The notes under the pieces: generated by a model
The model's input: the letters and a program-made list of their open reading frames with translations, nothing else
What the model was told of the DNA's origin: nothing
The model's database searches: none
In this document: positions 17,607 through 25,786 of the stretch, in pieces
Layout: each line of letters starts with the position of its first letter
Numbering within the stretch: position 1 is the first letter of the stretch
Translations under genes and position numbers: made by a program
NCBI GenBank assembly: GCA_028279065.1
Contig: JANQSY010000148.1
Location: forward strand, 1-64,000
Source of the DNA: Cytophagales bacterium
GTDB lineage: Bacteria > Bacteroidota > Bacteroidia > Cytophagales > CCMP332
Length of the DNA stretch: 64,000 nucleotides
Reading direction: 5' to 3'

Positions 17607-19248
17607 TGTTTGATTCTTTGAGCCTGGCATAGAAATCCAGGTTTATGCTTCTATGGGTTTCAATCTCAAAAATAGAAAGGCCCGACGTTCTGTGGCCAAT
17701 TTTTTCCCTGATTGTTTCCAGGCCTTCCAGGTCGGAAACCCTTAAATAATCTAAACCGTAGTCTTGCGCAATTGTTTCTCCTGTCCTTGAACTGGGGTTG
17801 AAAAACAGACGATCGAACTCGGGTTGTGCCGAAGGACCGTCGATCATTTCAAAGATCCCACCCCCGTGGTTATTCAGGAGAATGATACTGAGATTTGAAG
17901 GTAGCCTATCCAACCAAAAAGCATTGGAATCATAGAAAAATGATTGATCCCCGATAATAAGGTAATGCCGAGTTGAAGATCCGGTAAGGGCTGATCCAAT
18001 TGCCGTACTCAAACTTCCATCGATACCCGAGGTGCCGCGATTGCAGAAGACTCGAATATTCCTGGTCACCTGGTCTCTAAAAAAGGACAGGTAGCGAACA
18101 GGCATGCTGTTCCCAATATGAAGTACAGAGTCTTTTGGGATGGAAGAGAGCAAAAGATTAATTGCGACCCCTTCCGAAAACCCTGAAAAGCTCCTCAGGT
18201 GATCTTGGATCCTGGAATTCGAGTCCGCCTGCTGCCTCTGCCATGGACCTGAGAAATTGTATGAGCCCTTAATTTTATCCAGGCTTCCAGACAGATCGAT
18301 GGGTGAGGACTGAAACGTGTTGGCTTTAAAGGGATCTCCAGGTCTCGCCTCGTCTCCGAAATGGGCCTGTGGAATCTTTAAACCTGTCAGGTATTGCCTT
18401 AATTTCTTGGAAAGAATGCCGCGGCCGGTGGATAGCAGATGGGATGGTTTAGGAAGGTTGTGGAAGCAGGACCATAGGTCGGGATTGGAGATCATCCCTC
18501 TGAGAAAGGGCTCATTAGAGCAGGCATCATGGTAGATAAGGGCTTTGTTCTCTTCAATGATACTTTTCAATACCTTCTCACCGATCCTTTCCTTTTCATC
18601 TTGCCCCAGGATTATCATGGGGCGGGAATTGGAAGGCAGATCCAATATTTGTTTGTCTTCCAGCTTTTCACTTAGTCGACTTTGGTCATCTTCCTCCCAT
18701 ACAGGATCCTTTCCAAATCCAGGCTCGGGATAAAAAGGCTCCTCGAAATGAATGTTTATATGAAAGGGGCCTTTCTTGCCTGGGATCTGCCTTATTTCCT
18801 TCAGGAAATCTCCGGACAGTCCACTTGACCCATGGATCCCAATGTTTAGCTCACCGGTCACATGCTTTCCGAAGATCCCTCTTTGGAAGATCGTTTGGCC
18901 GGTCCAATTCCCTGCCTCTCCATCAGGCCTGTCGGCGGTGATCAGGAGAATATTCTTTTCCCTGAAAAAGGCTTCTGTGACCGCAGGATAAAGATTCGCA
19001 ACCGCTGATCCAGAGGTGGTGATAACCCCGACGGGTGCTTCTGCTGCATCTACCATGCCCAGAGCAATAAAACCCGCGACCCTCTCATCTCCGGCAATGA
19101 CAATCTCAAATTTGCCTGTTCTTGCAAATGCCAGGGACAGGGGTGCATTTCTTGACCCAGGTGAGATCACAACCTTTCGCATCCCGATCCTCCAGAGGGA
19201 CAAGGCCAAGTCCTGGCATTGAATCAAGGGATCATTATTCCAGGGCAT
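17599..19248 (-). CDS. menD: SEPHCHC synthase (2-succinyl-5-enolpyruvyl-6-hydroxy-3-cyclohexene-1-carboxylate synthase)
   Basis: A 549-residue thiamin-diphosphate enzyme that joins isochorismate and 2-oxoglutarate. The N-terminal Pyr domain has [16 protein letters not shown] and [12 protein letters not shown] (with the catalytic Glu region) and [15 protein letters not shown]. The C-terminal PP domain has [16 protein letters not shown] and [13 protein letters not shown], followed by [12 protein letters not shown]. Length matches the family. The start ATG overlaps the menF stop by 14 bases. Confidence 0.95.
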   Translation of the reverse strand: MPWNNDPLIQCQDLALSLWRIGMRKVVISPGSRNAPLSLAFARTGKFEIVIAGDERVAGFIALGMVDAAEAPVGVITTSGSAVANLYPAVTEAFFREKNILLITADRPDGEAGNWTGQTIFQRGIFGKHVTGELNIGIHGSSGLSGDFLKEIRQIPGKKGPFHINIHFEEPFYPEPGFGKDPVWEEDDQSRLSEKLEDKQILDLPSNSRPMIILGQDEKERIGEKVLKSIIEENKALIYHDACSNEPFLRGMISNPDLWSCFHNLPKPSHLLSTGRGILSKKLRQYLTGLKIPQAHFGDEARPGDPFKANTFQSSPIDLSGSLDKIKGSYNFSGPWQRQQADSNSRIQDHLRSFSGFSEGVAINLLLSSIPKDSVLHIGNSMPVRYLSFFRDQVTRNIRVFCNRGTSGIDGSLSTAIGSALTGSSTRHYLIIGDQSFFYDSNAFWLDRLPSNLSIILLNNHGGGIFEMIDGPSAQPEFDRLFFNPSSRTGETIAQDYGLDYLRVSDLEGLETIREKIGHRTSGLSIFEIETHRSINLDFYARLKESNNG

Positions 19249-20314
19249 TTTTCAGGCTTTGTATCTTGATTTCAGTTTCCTCAAGCTCGGCGGCGGGATC
19301 TGATTGCTTGGTTATCCCTGCTCCGCTATACAGAACCGCCTTGTCCTTGAATACCTGCATACACCTTAGGTTTACATAAAATGTGAAAACCTCTTCGGAA
19401 GCAAAGGGTCCAAGGAAGCCAGAATAAAAAGCTCTGGGGTGATTCTCTTTTTGTGAAATGAAGCTCACACTTTCCTTCTGTGGAATTCCTGCAACAGCCG
19501 GGGTAGGATGAAGTTCGGAAATCAGGTCTCCTATGTCTACCGTGGGAGGAATGACCGCTTCAAACCCTGATCTAAGATGGCTCACGGTTCCGCTTGAGAA
19601 GGTCTCTTTATCGGACGACCTGCGGGCATTTACACCATGATTTTTTAGTATCTGTTCGATAAAGTTGCTAACCATTTCCTGTTCTTCGATTTCCTTCTCT
19701 CCGAATTCCCCGGATCTGGATGTTCCGGCAAGGGAAACCGTTTTTAGTTTTCTTCCCTTCTCGATCCTGCACAACAATTCAGGACTGGCCCCGATCCATT
19801 GGCCAAGAGATTCAATACTGGTGAACGAAACAAAGGCCCTTGGATGTTCCCTGGCCAGATTTATAAAAACCTCCCATGGATTGGATCTCATTTCCACAAC
19901 TTCAACCCTTGAAGAGACCACTTTTTCGAACTCCCCTGATTCGATCCTGGATCTGATCGATCCTACAAGATCCTTAAATGACTCCTTTCTTTCCTGATTT
20001 TCCATCCAGCCAAACTGTTTTGGGAAATCAGGGATGGAAACCGAAGTCAGCTCCATTTCCGAAAGTTTGTTCAGGTCTTCCAATGAAAAGGTCAGGATCC
20101 CAATGTTGTTCTTTAACAAAAATGTATCTCCTTTTTCCTTATCAAAGGGGTGGATCAGAAATCCGGGATTATCGAACCATTTTGGATCGAAGCCCTGCCT
20201 GGCTTCCCATTTGCCCGCTGTAAAAAAGAAGCGGTCTTCATCTGGCATTCTCCACAATGCAAACCCGGAAGGCTCCGGATCAAAAAATTGAACGGGCTGT
20301 TCTGAAGGGTCCAA
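19235..20314 (-). CDS. menF: Isochorismate synthase
   Basis: A 359-residue chorismate-binding enzyme that opens the menaquinone pathway by turning chorismate into isochorismate. Signatures are FTSIESLGQWIGASPELLCR, SLAGTSRSGEFGEKEIEEQ, ISELHPTPAVAGIPQKES, FYSGFLGPF and VLYSGAGITKQSDPAAELEE, which together cover the Mg2+ and chorismate sites. TTG start at 20314, four bases after the menI stop. EntC-type use for siderophores is unlikely with menD and menB downstream. Confidence 0.93.
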   Translation of the reverse strand: MDPSEQPVQFFDPEPSGFALWRMPDEDRFFFTAGKWEARQGFDPKWFDNPGFLIHPFDKEKGDTFLLKNNIGILTFSLEDLNKLSEMELTSVSIPDFPKQFGWMENQERKESFKDLVGSIRSRIESGEFEKVVSSRVEVVEMRSNPWEVFINLAREHPRAFVSFTSIESLGQWIGASPELLCRIEKGRKLKTVSLAGTSRSGEFGEKEIEEQEMVSNFIEQILKNHGVNARRSSDKETFSSGTVSHLRSGFEAVIPPTVDIGDLISELHPTPAVAGIPQKESVSFISQKENHPRAFYSGFLGPFASEEVFTFYVNLRCMQVFKDKAVLYSGAGITKQSDPAAELEETEIKIQSLKNALE

Positions 20315-20318
20315 GCTT

Positions 20319-20738
20319 TTATTTTCTATCTACAATTGCCAGGGTCAATCTGGAGATATTTACCAGCTCCTTTTTTTCATTTTGGATCCTTATCTCCCAA
20401 ACATGCGTGCTTCTGCCAAGGTGGATCGGGGTGGTCCTTCCATACACGAAACCCTCTCTCATGGCTTTCAGATGATTGGAATTAACCTCAATTCCTACGG
20501 CGTGCTTATTGTCTTTCTCAACTACGAGGGATGCGGCAAGGCTCCCCAGAGTCTCTGCCAAAGTAACCGAAGCTCCTCCATGCATTATCCCAAAGGGTTG
20601 TTTGGTTCTTTGGTCTACAGGCATTCTGGCCTCTATGAAATCCTTTCCGACATCTATGATCTCTATCCCCAGATGGCTGATCATATTCACCTCGGAAAAA
20701 TTTTTAACGTCTTCTAGCTTGATATTGGGATCGATCAT
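20319..20738 (-). CDS. menI: Hotdog-fold thioesterase, probable DHNA-CoA hydrolase
   Basis: A 139-residue PaaI/YdiI-type hotdog protein. The active-site helix region is QPFGIMHGGASVTLAETLGS, followed by VGIEVNSNHLKAMREG and GRSTHVWEI. In front of menF-menD-menB the obvious role is hydrolysis of DHNA-CoA to 1,4-dihydroxy-2-naphthoate. ATG 20738 is chosen: a perfect TATTTTTG -7 box at 20767-20774 lies inside the alternative TTG-initiated extension that would begin at 20792, so that extension cannot be translated from this promoter. First gene of the men operon. Confidence 0.82.
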   Translation of the reverse strand: MIDPNIKLEDVKNFSEVNMISHLGIEIIDVGKDFIEARMPVDQRTKQPFGIMHGGASVTLAETLGSLAASLVVEKDNKHAVGIEVNSNHLKAMREGFVYGRTTPIHLGRSTHVWEIRIQNEKKELVNISRLTLAIVDRK

Positions 20739-20766
20739 AGGATTGATTTCTATTTTCGCGGGAAGC

Positions 20767-20774
20767 CAAAAATA
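20767..20774 (-). promoter_or_regulatory. -7 box TATTTTTG for the men operon
   Basis: Exact match to the Bacteroidota -7 consensus TAnnTTTG on the minus strand. A TTTG lies about 15 bases upstream as a possible -33 element, slightly close. It is 28 bases before the menI ATG. Confidence 0.6.
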
Positions 20775-20781
20775 GAAAGAC

Positions 20782-21393
20782 TTGAAGCCCAAAAAAATTT
20801 ACCTGATCAGGCATGGTCAAACCGATTATAATGTCCGTGGGATAGTCCAGGGCAGGGGTGTGGACAGTGATCTGAATGAAATGGGGAAGTTCCAGGCAAA
20901 AAAGTTTTTCAATGCATTTAAGGAAGTTCCCTTTGACAGGATTTATATCTCTGCACTCAAAAGGACAAGACAGAGTATAAATGGATTTATCGAAATGGGC
21001 CTTCCTTTAGAGGTCAGGGATGGACTTGACGAAATCGATTGGGGTATAAAGGAAAAGGAAAAGATCACCAGTGAAGAAAACGCCTACTACCATTCCCTGA
21101 TCTCAGCATGGAGTAGGGGAGAAACTTCCAGGAGGATAGAAGGTGGAGAAAGCCCTGATGACGTTCAAAAAAGGCTTACGCCGGTGATTGAAGAACTCAA
21201 AAGGGACGAAGGAGAGAATATATTGGTTTGCTCCCATGGAAGGACCATGAGAATTCTCCTATCGACTCTACTGAATTACCCATTGAAGGATATGGACAAA
21301 TTCCTTCATCAAAATCTCTCTTTGTACCTGATCAGGTTTACCGGCAGCATGTTCAGCATTGACTTGTTCAATGACCATCAGCACCTACGGTAG
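20782..21393 (+). CDS. Histidine phosphatase family protein (phosphoglycerate mutase-like)
   Basis: A 203-residue protein of the branch-1 histidine phosphatase family: the phospho-acceptor motif IYLIRHGQTDYN, the second arginine region ISALKRTRQS, the acid residue region DEIDWGIKE and the second His in LVCSHGRTMRILL. Members include cofactor-dependent mutases, CobC and broad phosphatases, so the substrate is not clear. TTG start at 20782; it diverges from menI, and its last 26 bases overlap the 3' end of the convergent TPR gene. Confidence 0.87.
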   Translation: MKPKKIYLIRHGQTDYNVRGIVQGRGVDSDLNEMGKFQAKKFFNAFKEVPFDRIYISALKRTRQSINGFIEMGLPLEVRDGLDEIDWGIKEKEKITSEENAYYHSLISAWSRGETSRRIEGGESPDDVQKRLTPVIEELKRDEGENILVCSHGRTMRILLSTLLNYPLKDMDKFLHQNLSLYLIRFTGSMFSIDLFNDHQHLR

Positions 21394-22879
21394 CTGACCT
21401 CTGCAATAGGAGAGTTCCAACCTTGGCTTTGGAATCGATACTTTCCTGGTATGGATTCTTAGAGTACTCCGTGGCTTTGGCAAAGCAGTCTTTGGCCTTG
21501 GAGCTCTCTTGGCGGGCAGCGTAGATGTACCCCGACTGTAGCCAGGCGCTTGGTGCAAAATACCATTGATCGACTTCCTGATGCTCGATGCATTTTTTGT
21601 AGTTCTCAAGGGCCAGATCCAATTTTCCTTCAGCCTGGTCCACCCGTCCTTTTCTGTAGTAATACTCTGCTGCCAATTGCCTCGTGGTCTTTTTCTTATC
21701 TACAAATTCCGAAAGTTCCTTTTTCGCCTCTTCATAAAATCCCCCATCGTAATACATCCTTGCCTTGAAAAGGGTCTTATTCGGATAAAGTCCCCGCTCA
21801 AATTCTTTTTGAGCATAATGATCGCTTTGGAGGAAGGTATAACCAAGTTGAGCGGTCTTTACCCAATAATCATCCGCTTTCTCCAGGTTCCCATCAAGAT
21901 AATAGGCCATGGAAACCTTGTAATTGGCCTCTTTTCGCAGGCTCATCCCTTTGTAATTGAAAAGGAAATACTTCAGATGGTAGATCGCTTCCTTATAAAG
22001 ACCTTTTCTAAGCATGGCATCACCTAAAAGAAAGTGGAAGTGAGGATTAATGATCTCGGGGCAATTGTCGATCCTTTTGTTGATGATGACCATGGCTTGC
22101 TGGGTCTCCCTGACCTTCATCAAGTAGACCGCCGTGGCATAATCAAGGAATAAAGAGGTCTTCTCTTTTTGAAGCTCCAAAAGCCTCCTTTTACCTTTTT
22201 CCTCTTGATTCATAAGGTAGCCTTCGCAATAGGCAAGCAAGATCTCTGACTCATACCAGAAAGGGTTATTCTTTGAGGTGGAGGCTTGTAGATTCTCCAT
22301 TCCCTTGAAAATATCACCATCTATTCCCAACAGCTTCATCCATTTGCCCTTTCCCTTTGGAGCAGCTCCGATAATGGTTTGAAGGAGACCAAAAGACATA
22401 TTTCCGGGGCTGAATTTCGGATCATTTTTTTCCAGATCCTCCAGTTGATTATAAGCCAGTCGGGTATCCCAAAAACCTCGGCTGGTATACTCCAATTTTA
22501 GTCTGGAAAGGCCCCATTGAAAGTTTATCTGAGCCTGGCAGAATAGATCCCATGATGGATCGCTTCCTTCCAGCTTATGGATGTATCCAATGCGGTTGTT
22601 CTTGCTTTTTTTTAGCTCTTTGAAAAGTTTGTATTCATCCCTCAATTGAATAAGCAGGAAGTCATAATAGTTTTCCAATAGCATTGTCACTGAACTATTT
22701 GCCAATTCCTCTTTCCGTGTTTTAAAGATCTCCTCCACTCCCTCCAGGTCTATCTCATAAATGAGGTCGAGTACCTCCTTGTGGACAGGTCGGAATATTT
22801 GGTCATTGGGAATTCCACTGCTACCTGAGCAGAACAGAAAAACCAGGGTGAGTATGGGGATTATAATTATCCGGGGCAT
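21368..22879 (-). CDS. Secreted or lipid-anchored TPR-repeat protein
   Basis: A 503-residue protein. The N-terminus (MPRIIIIPILTLVFLFCSGSSG) is a signal peptide with a cysteine at about 17, which could be a weak lipobox. The rest is helical and shows TPR-like units, for example HFHFLLGDAMLRKGLYKEAI, YKVSMAYYLDGNLEKADDYW and YYYRKGRVDQAEGKLDLALE. Probably a periplasmic scaffold. The ATG lies directly after a terminator-like hairpin. No specific function can be given. Confidence 0.75.
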   Translation of the reverse strand: MPRIIIIPILTLVFLFCSGSSGIPNDQIFRPVHKEVLDLIYEIDLEGVEEIFKTRKEELANSSVTMLLENYYDFLLIQLRDEYKLFKELKKSKNNRIGYIHKLEGSDPSWDLFCQAQINFQWGLSRLKLEYTSRGFWDTRLAYNQLEDLEKNDPKFSPGNMSFGLLQTIIGAAPKGKGKWMKLLGIDGDIFKGMENLQASTSKNNPFWYESEILLAYCEGYLMNQEEKGKRRLLELQKEKTSLFLDYATAVYLMKVRETQQAMVIINKRIDNCPEIINPHFHFLLGDAMLRKGLYKEAIYHLKYFLFNYKGMSLRKEANYKVSMAYYLDGNLEKADDYWVKTAQLGYTFLQSDHYAQKEFERGLYPNKTLFKARMYYDGGFYEEAKKELSEFVDKKKTTRQLAAEYYYRKGRVDQAEGKLDLALENYKKCIEHQEVDQWYFAPSAWLQSGYIYAARQESSKAKDCFAKATEYSKNPYQESIDSKAKVGTLLLQRSATVGADGH

Positions 22880-22906
22880 AAAAAAAGGGTCCTAAATTAA
22901 GACCCT
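22880..22906 (-). terminator. Rho-independent terminator abutting the TPR start codon
   Basis: On the minus strand, AGGGTC (22906-22901), a nine-base loop and GACCCT (22891-22886) form a stem followed by an unbroken run of T (22886-22880), and the ATG of the TPR gene comes directly after the T run. It can end transcription of the Nif3/zinc-ribbon-family unit. Stem length is modest. Confidence 0.6.
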
Positions 22907-22962
22907 GATTTGAATTACGATTGCGGGGTATCCTGAAAACAGGAATTCATACCAAAATGGAA

Positions 22963-23850
22963 TTACTTGGCTTTCTCTGCCTTAGGCTTTCTCCCTCTGG
23001 TAGATTTCTTTGGAGCTTCTTCAGCGGCTTCCTCCTCGGCTTTTTCAGCTGCTGCTTTTGTGGACTTGGCGGTTGTCGCTTTTTTCCTTGTGGTCCTTCT
23101 TTTTGGCTTTTCCTCCTCCACAATGTCTTCTACATCCGCAAGTATCCTTCCGCTGTGCTCATCAAGAACGATCTTTTTCTTTTCCTTGATCTCAGCCATT
23201 TTTTGCGGTGGGATCTGAATAAATGAACCTTCCACCGCTCCTTTTTTAACGGTAACCACCGCCAGGCCATTTTTTAGATTGGCCCTAAGTTTTTCATAAT
23301 AAGCCAACATCCTGTCCTCAACTTTCTTTGTTGCGGTACCTCTTTCCTTCATCAGCTTATTTTCCTCGTCCTGGCTTTCTGCTATGATCACCTCAAGTTC
23401 TTTCTTCTTGGTGTCCAGATCTTTTTCCCTGGTCTTGAGAAGTTTCTTTGTTTCGTCAAGAATCTCTTTTTTTCCCTCGATCTCTTCAAACCCTTCCTTG
23501 ATATTCTTGTCGGCTATTTGGATCTCCAACTCCTGAAGTTCGATTTCCTTGGTGATCGCATCATACTCACGATTATTACGAACGTTCATTTGCTGCTCCT
23601 TGTACTTTGCGATCAATGCTTCGCATTCCTTTTTTGAGGTCTTCTTCTTTTCTATTCCTTCCTCTACTCCCTTTACCTCATCATTGAGTCTTGAGGTCCT
23701 TGTCTCAAGACCGGCAATCTCGTCTTCCAGATCCTTAAGCTCCTCAGGAAGGTCTCCCCTAAGCTTCTTGATCTCATCGAGTTTTGAATCTATCCTTTGA
23801 AGATTTTGCAGCGCGTTTAGCTGCACTGCCACACTATTGCTATGTTCCAT
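22963..23850 (-). CDS. CT398-type coiled-coil protein with a cysteine-less zinc ribbon and basic tail
   Basis: A 295-residue protein of the family usually annotated C4-type zinc ribbon protein. Residues 10-175 are a long coiled coil with the family motif NVRNNREYDAITKEIE. Residues 195-240 align with the ribbon (AVVTVKKGAVEGSFIQIPPQ and KKIVLDEHSGRILAD), but all four cysteines expected there are replaced. Residues 248-295 form a Lys/Ala/Glu-rich tail with an AT-hook-like RGRKP. It is eight bases downstream of the Nif3 gene, the usual pairing in this phylum. Likely nucleic-acid associated, but zinc binding is improbable. Confidence 0.8.
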   Translation of the reverse strand: MEHSNSVAVQLNALQNLQRIDSKLDEIKKLRGDLPEELKDLEDEIAGLETRTSRLNDEVKGVEEGIEKKKTSKKECEALIAKYKEQQMNVRNNREYDAITKEIELQELEIQIADKNIKEGFEEIEGKKEILDETKKLLKTREKDLDTKKKELEVIIAESQDEENKLMKERGTATKKVEDRMLAYYEKLRANLKNGLAVVTVKKGAVEGSFIQIPPQKMAEIKEKKKIVLDEHSGRILADVEDIVEEEKPKRRTTRKKATTAKSTKAAAEKAEEEAAEEAPKKSTRGRKPKAEKAK

Positions 23851-23858
23851 GGATTATT

Positions 23859-24647
23859 TCAGAAAAAATACCTTATCGGATTGGTCCCTACCTCCGAAAA
23901 TCGGAGTGCAATATTAGGGAATTTTTCTGAGATTATTCGCTTAAAAAGCTGAACAGTAAATTGTTCTGTCTCGAAATGTCCGGGGTCTAAAATCAGTATC
24001 TGGCCGTCGGCATCGAAGAATTCGTGGTATTTAAAATCCCCGGAAATATAGGCCTGTGCGCCTTGGTCAATGGCATCCTGCAAAAGAAAACTTCCCGATC
24101 CTCCACAGACGGCTATCCTTTTGATCTTTTGTCCCATAAGCTCGGTATGTCTGATGACTTTGGAGCTAAATGCCTCTTTGGTCTTCTCAATAAATTCCAT
24201 CTCGTCCATCGGCTGGGAAAGATCTCCGATCATTCCTGCTCCAACTTCATCTTCCGACCCCATGGGTTTTAGGATCCTTCGGTTTTTCAATCCGATCTTG
24301 TCTGAGATCACGTTGTTGACCCCATTTTTAGCGTTGTCAAGGTTGGTATGTACGGCTAAAATTCCTATTTCCTCTTTTATGGCCATTTCAACAGTTCGCT
24401 GGACATAACCTTCCCCGTTGAATCTTTTCATACCCCGAAAAACGATGGGATGATGAGAAACGATCAGCTGACACTGCTTTTCCTTCGCCTCCCTGATCAC
24501 TGATTCTGTGCTGTCAAGACTTAATAGGATACCTGAAACTTCGGTCTTTGGATTTCCAATGATCAATCCTGAGTTATCGTAGTCTTCCTGTGTGGAAAAA
24601 GGAGCGAATTGCTCGAAGATGTCAGCTATATCCTGAAAGTTTGGCAT
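23859..24647 (-). CDS. Nif3-like dinuclear metal-centre protein
   Basis: A 262-residue Nif3/YbgI-family protein. Metal-site motifs are present: DNSGLIIGNP, LIVSHHPIVFRGMKRF, AVHTNLDNAKNGVNNVISDKIG (key part HTNLDNA), GSGSFLLQDAIDQGAQAYISGDFKYHEFFDADG and DPGHFETEQF. It is a short form without the central PII-like insertion found in about 370-residue homologs. Reaction is not settled for the family. ATG 24647 is chosen over an upstream start because a TAATTTTG box (24653-24660) lies between them; this leaves almost no leader. Confidence 0.88.
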   Translation of the reverse strand: MPNFQDIADIFEQFAPFSTQEDYDNSGLIIGNPKTEVSGILLSLDSTESVIREAKEKQCQLIVSHHPIVFRGMKRFNGEGYVQRTVEMAIKEEIGILAVHTNLDNAKNGVNNVISDKIGLKNRRILKPMGSEDEVGAGMIGDLSQPMDEMEFIEKTKEAFSSKVIRHTELMGQKIKRIAVCGGSGSFLLQDAIDQGAQAYISGDFKYHEFFDADGQILILDPGHFETEQFTVQLFKRIISEKFPNIALRFSEVGTNPIRYFF

Positions 24648-24652
24648 GTGCC

Positions 24653-24660
24653 CAAAATTA
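24653..24660 (-). promoter_or_regulatory. -7 box TAATTTTG before the Nif3 gene
   Basis: Exact TAnnTTTG match on the minus strand, only five bases before the Nif3 ATG. If it is used, the mRNA would be leaderless or nearly so. A TTTTG lies about 14 bases upstream of it. Confidence 0.4.
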
Positions 24661-24744
24661 TTGGAAATAAGCCACAAAAGATGAAATATTTATCTTCTGG
24701 TTGTTACTTGGATCGCTTTCCTTTCGTTATGGATTCTCTGGGTT

Positions 24745-24752
24745 TATCTTTG
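24745..24752 (+). promoter_or_regulatory. -7 box TATCTTTG for lpxK
   Basis: Exact TAnnTTTG match 17 bases before the TTG start of lpxK at 24770. It lies inside a longer in-frame extension and argues against the more upstream start at 24701. Confidence 0.6.
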
Positions 24753-24769
24753 GACCAACCCGAAGGATC

Positions 24770-25786
24770 TTGAAGTTTCTCTTATTCCCATTTTCTATCC
24801 TGTATGGCTTAGCGGTTGGCTTGCGAAATCTCCTCTTTCGGTTAGGAAAACTAAAGTCCTGCAAACATGATCTCTTTGTTATTTCTGTTGGTAATCTAAG
24901 AGTAGGGGGATCAGGAAAAACGCCAATGGTGGATTATCTGTTACGATCATTTGAAGGGAGTGGAAAGGTCTCTGTCCTTTCTCGGGGGTATGGCAGGAAA
25001 ACAAAGGGTTTTCGTTGGGTAAATGAGCATTCCGGTGCTAGTGAAGTGGGAGATGAGATCCTTATGATCCGCAGGAAACACAAGGATCTTTTGGCCGCGG
25101 TTGATGAGAAAAGAAATAGGGGAGCTAAAAAAATAATAGAGAAAGGGGGAGAGATCCTGGTGTTGGATGATGCTTATCAGCACCGGTATATACAAAGAGA
25201 TGTGAATCTTCTCCTTTCGGACTTCAACAGGCCATTTTTTGATGATTTTATGCTTCCGGCAGGCAGGCTACGAGAATCGAGGAAAGCGGCCCAAAGATCC
25301 GATGCGGTGATCCTTTCCAATTCTCCTGATGATCTCTCGAAACCTCAAGCCGACATTATCACCCAAAAGGTTCAAAAGTATTCCAAAAAGGGAAGTCCGG
25401 TTTTTTTCTCCGGTATTTCGGTTAAGGAACCCTTGCCACTTTTTGAGACATCAGGCTCAATTTCCAAGGATTTGATACTGGTCTCCGGAATAGCAAATCC
25501 TGAAAATTTTGAGATCAGCGCTTCCAAGCATGGAAATGTGATCAAGCATTTCTCGTTTCACGACCATAAGGCATACTCCATGGGTGACCTGAGTGAGGCA
25601 TTTAGAATTGCTGACTCATCTGGTGCTTCCGTACTGACCACCGAAAAAGATGCGATCAAACTCAAGGAAATACAGGAATTAGAGGATAAGCCTATCTTTT
25701 TCCTTCCCATTGAGGCCAGATTCCTTGATTTTGGAACAAATTTTGACTCTTGGCTTAAATCCTTGATACCTTCCATGTCGAATTGA
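24770..25786 (+). CDS. lpxK: Tetraacyldisaccharide 4'-kinase
   Basis: A 338-residue lipid A kinase that phosphorylates the 4' position of the tetraacyl disaccharide at the inner membrane. The N-terminal helix (KFLLFPFSILYGLAVGLRNL) is followed by the P-loop VISVGNLRVGGSGKTPMV, SRGYGRKTKGF, GDEILMI, LDDAYQHRYIQRD and LLPAGRLRE-like LPAGRLRE. The TTG at 24770 gives the N-terminus usual for the family and follows a -7 box at the right distance. The stop overlaps the porin start as TTGA. Confidence 0.93.
   Translation: MKFLLFPFSILYGLAVGLRNLLFRLGKLKSCKHDLFVISVGNLRVGGSGKTPMVDYLLRSFEGSGKVSVLSRGYGRKTKGFRWVNEHSGASEVGDEILMIRRKHKDLLAAVDEKRNRGAKKIIEKGGEILVLDDAYQHRYIQRDVNLLLSDFNRPFFDDFMLPAGRLRESRKAAQRSDAVILSNSPDDLSKPQADIITQKVQKYSKKGSPVFFSGISVKEPLPLFETSGSISKDLILVSGIANPENFEISASKHGNVIKHFSFHDHKAYSMGDLSEAFRIADSSGASVLTTEKDAIKLKEIQELEDKPIFFLPIEARFLDFGTNFDSWLKSLIPSMSN

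Noticed and set aside
21566-22027. A 153-codon plus-strand frame opposite the TPR gene
   Set aside because: Hydrophobic shadow of the TPR coding strand; no promoter or family match.
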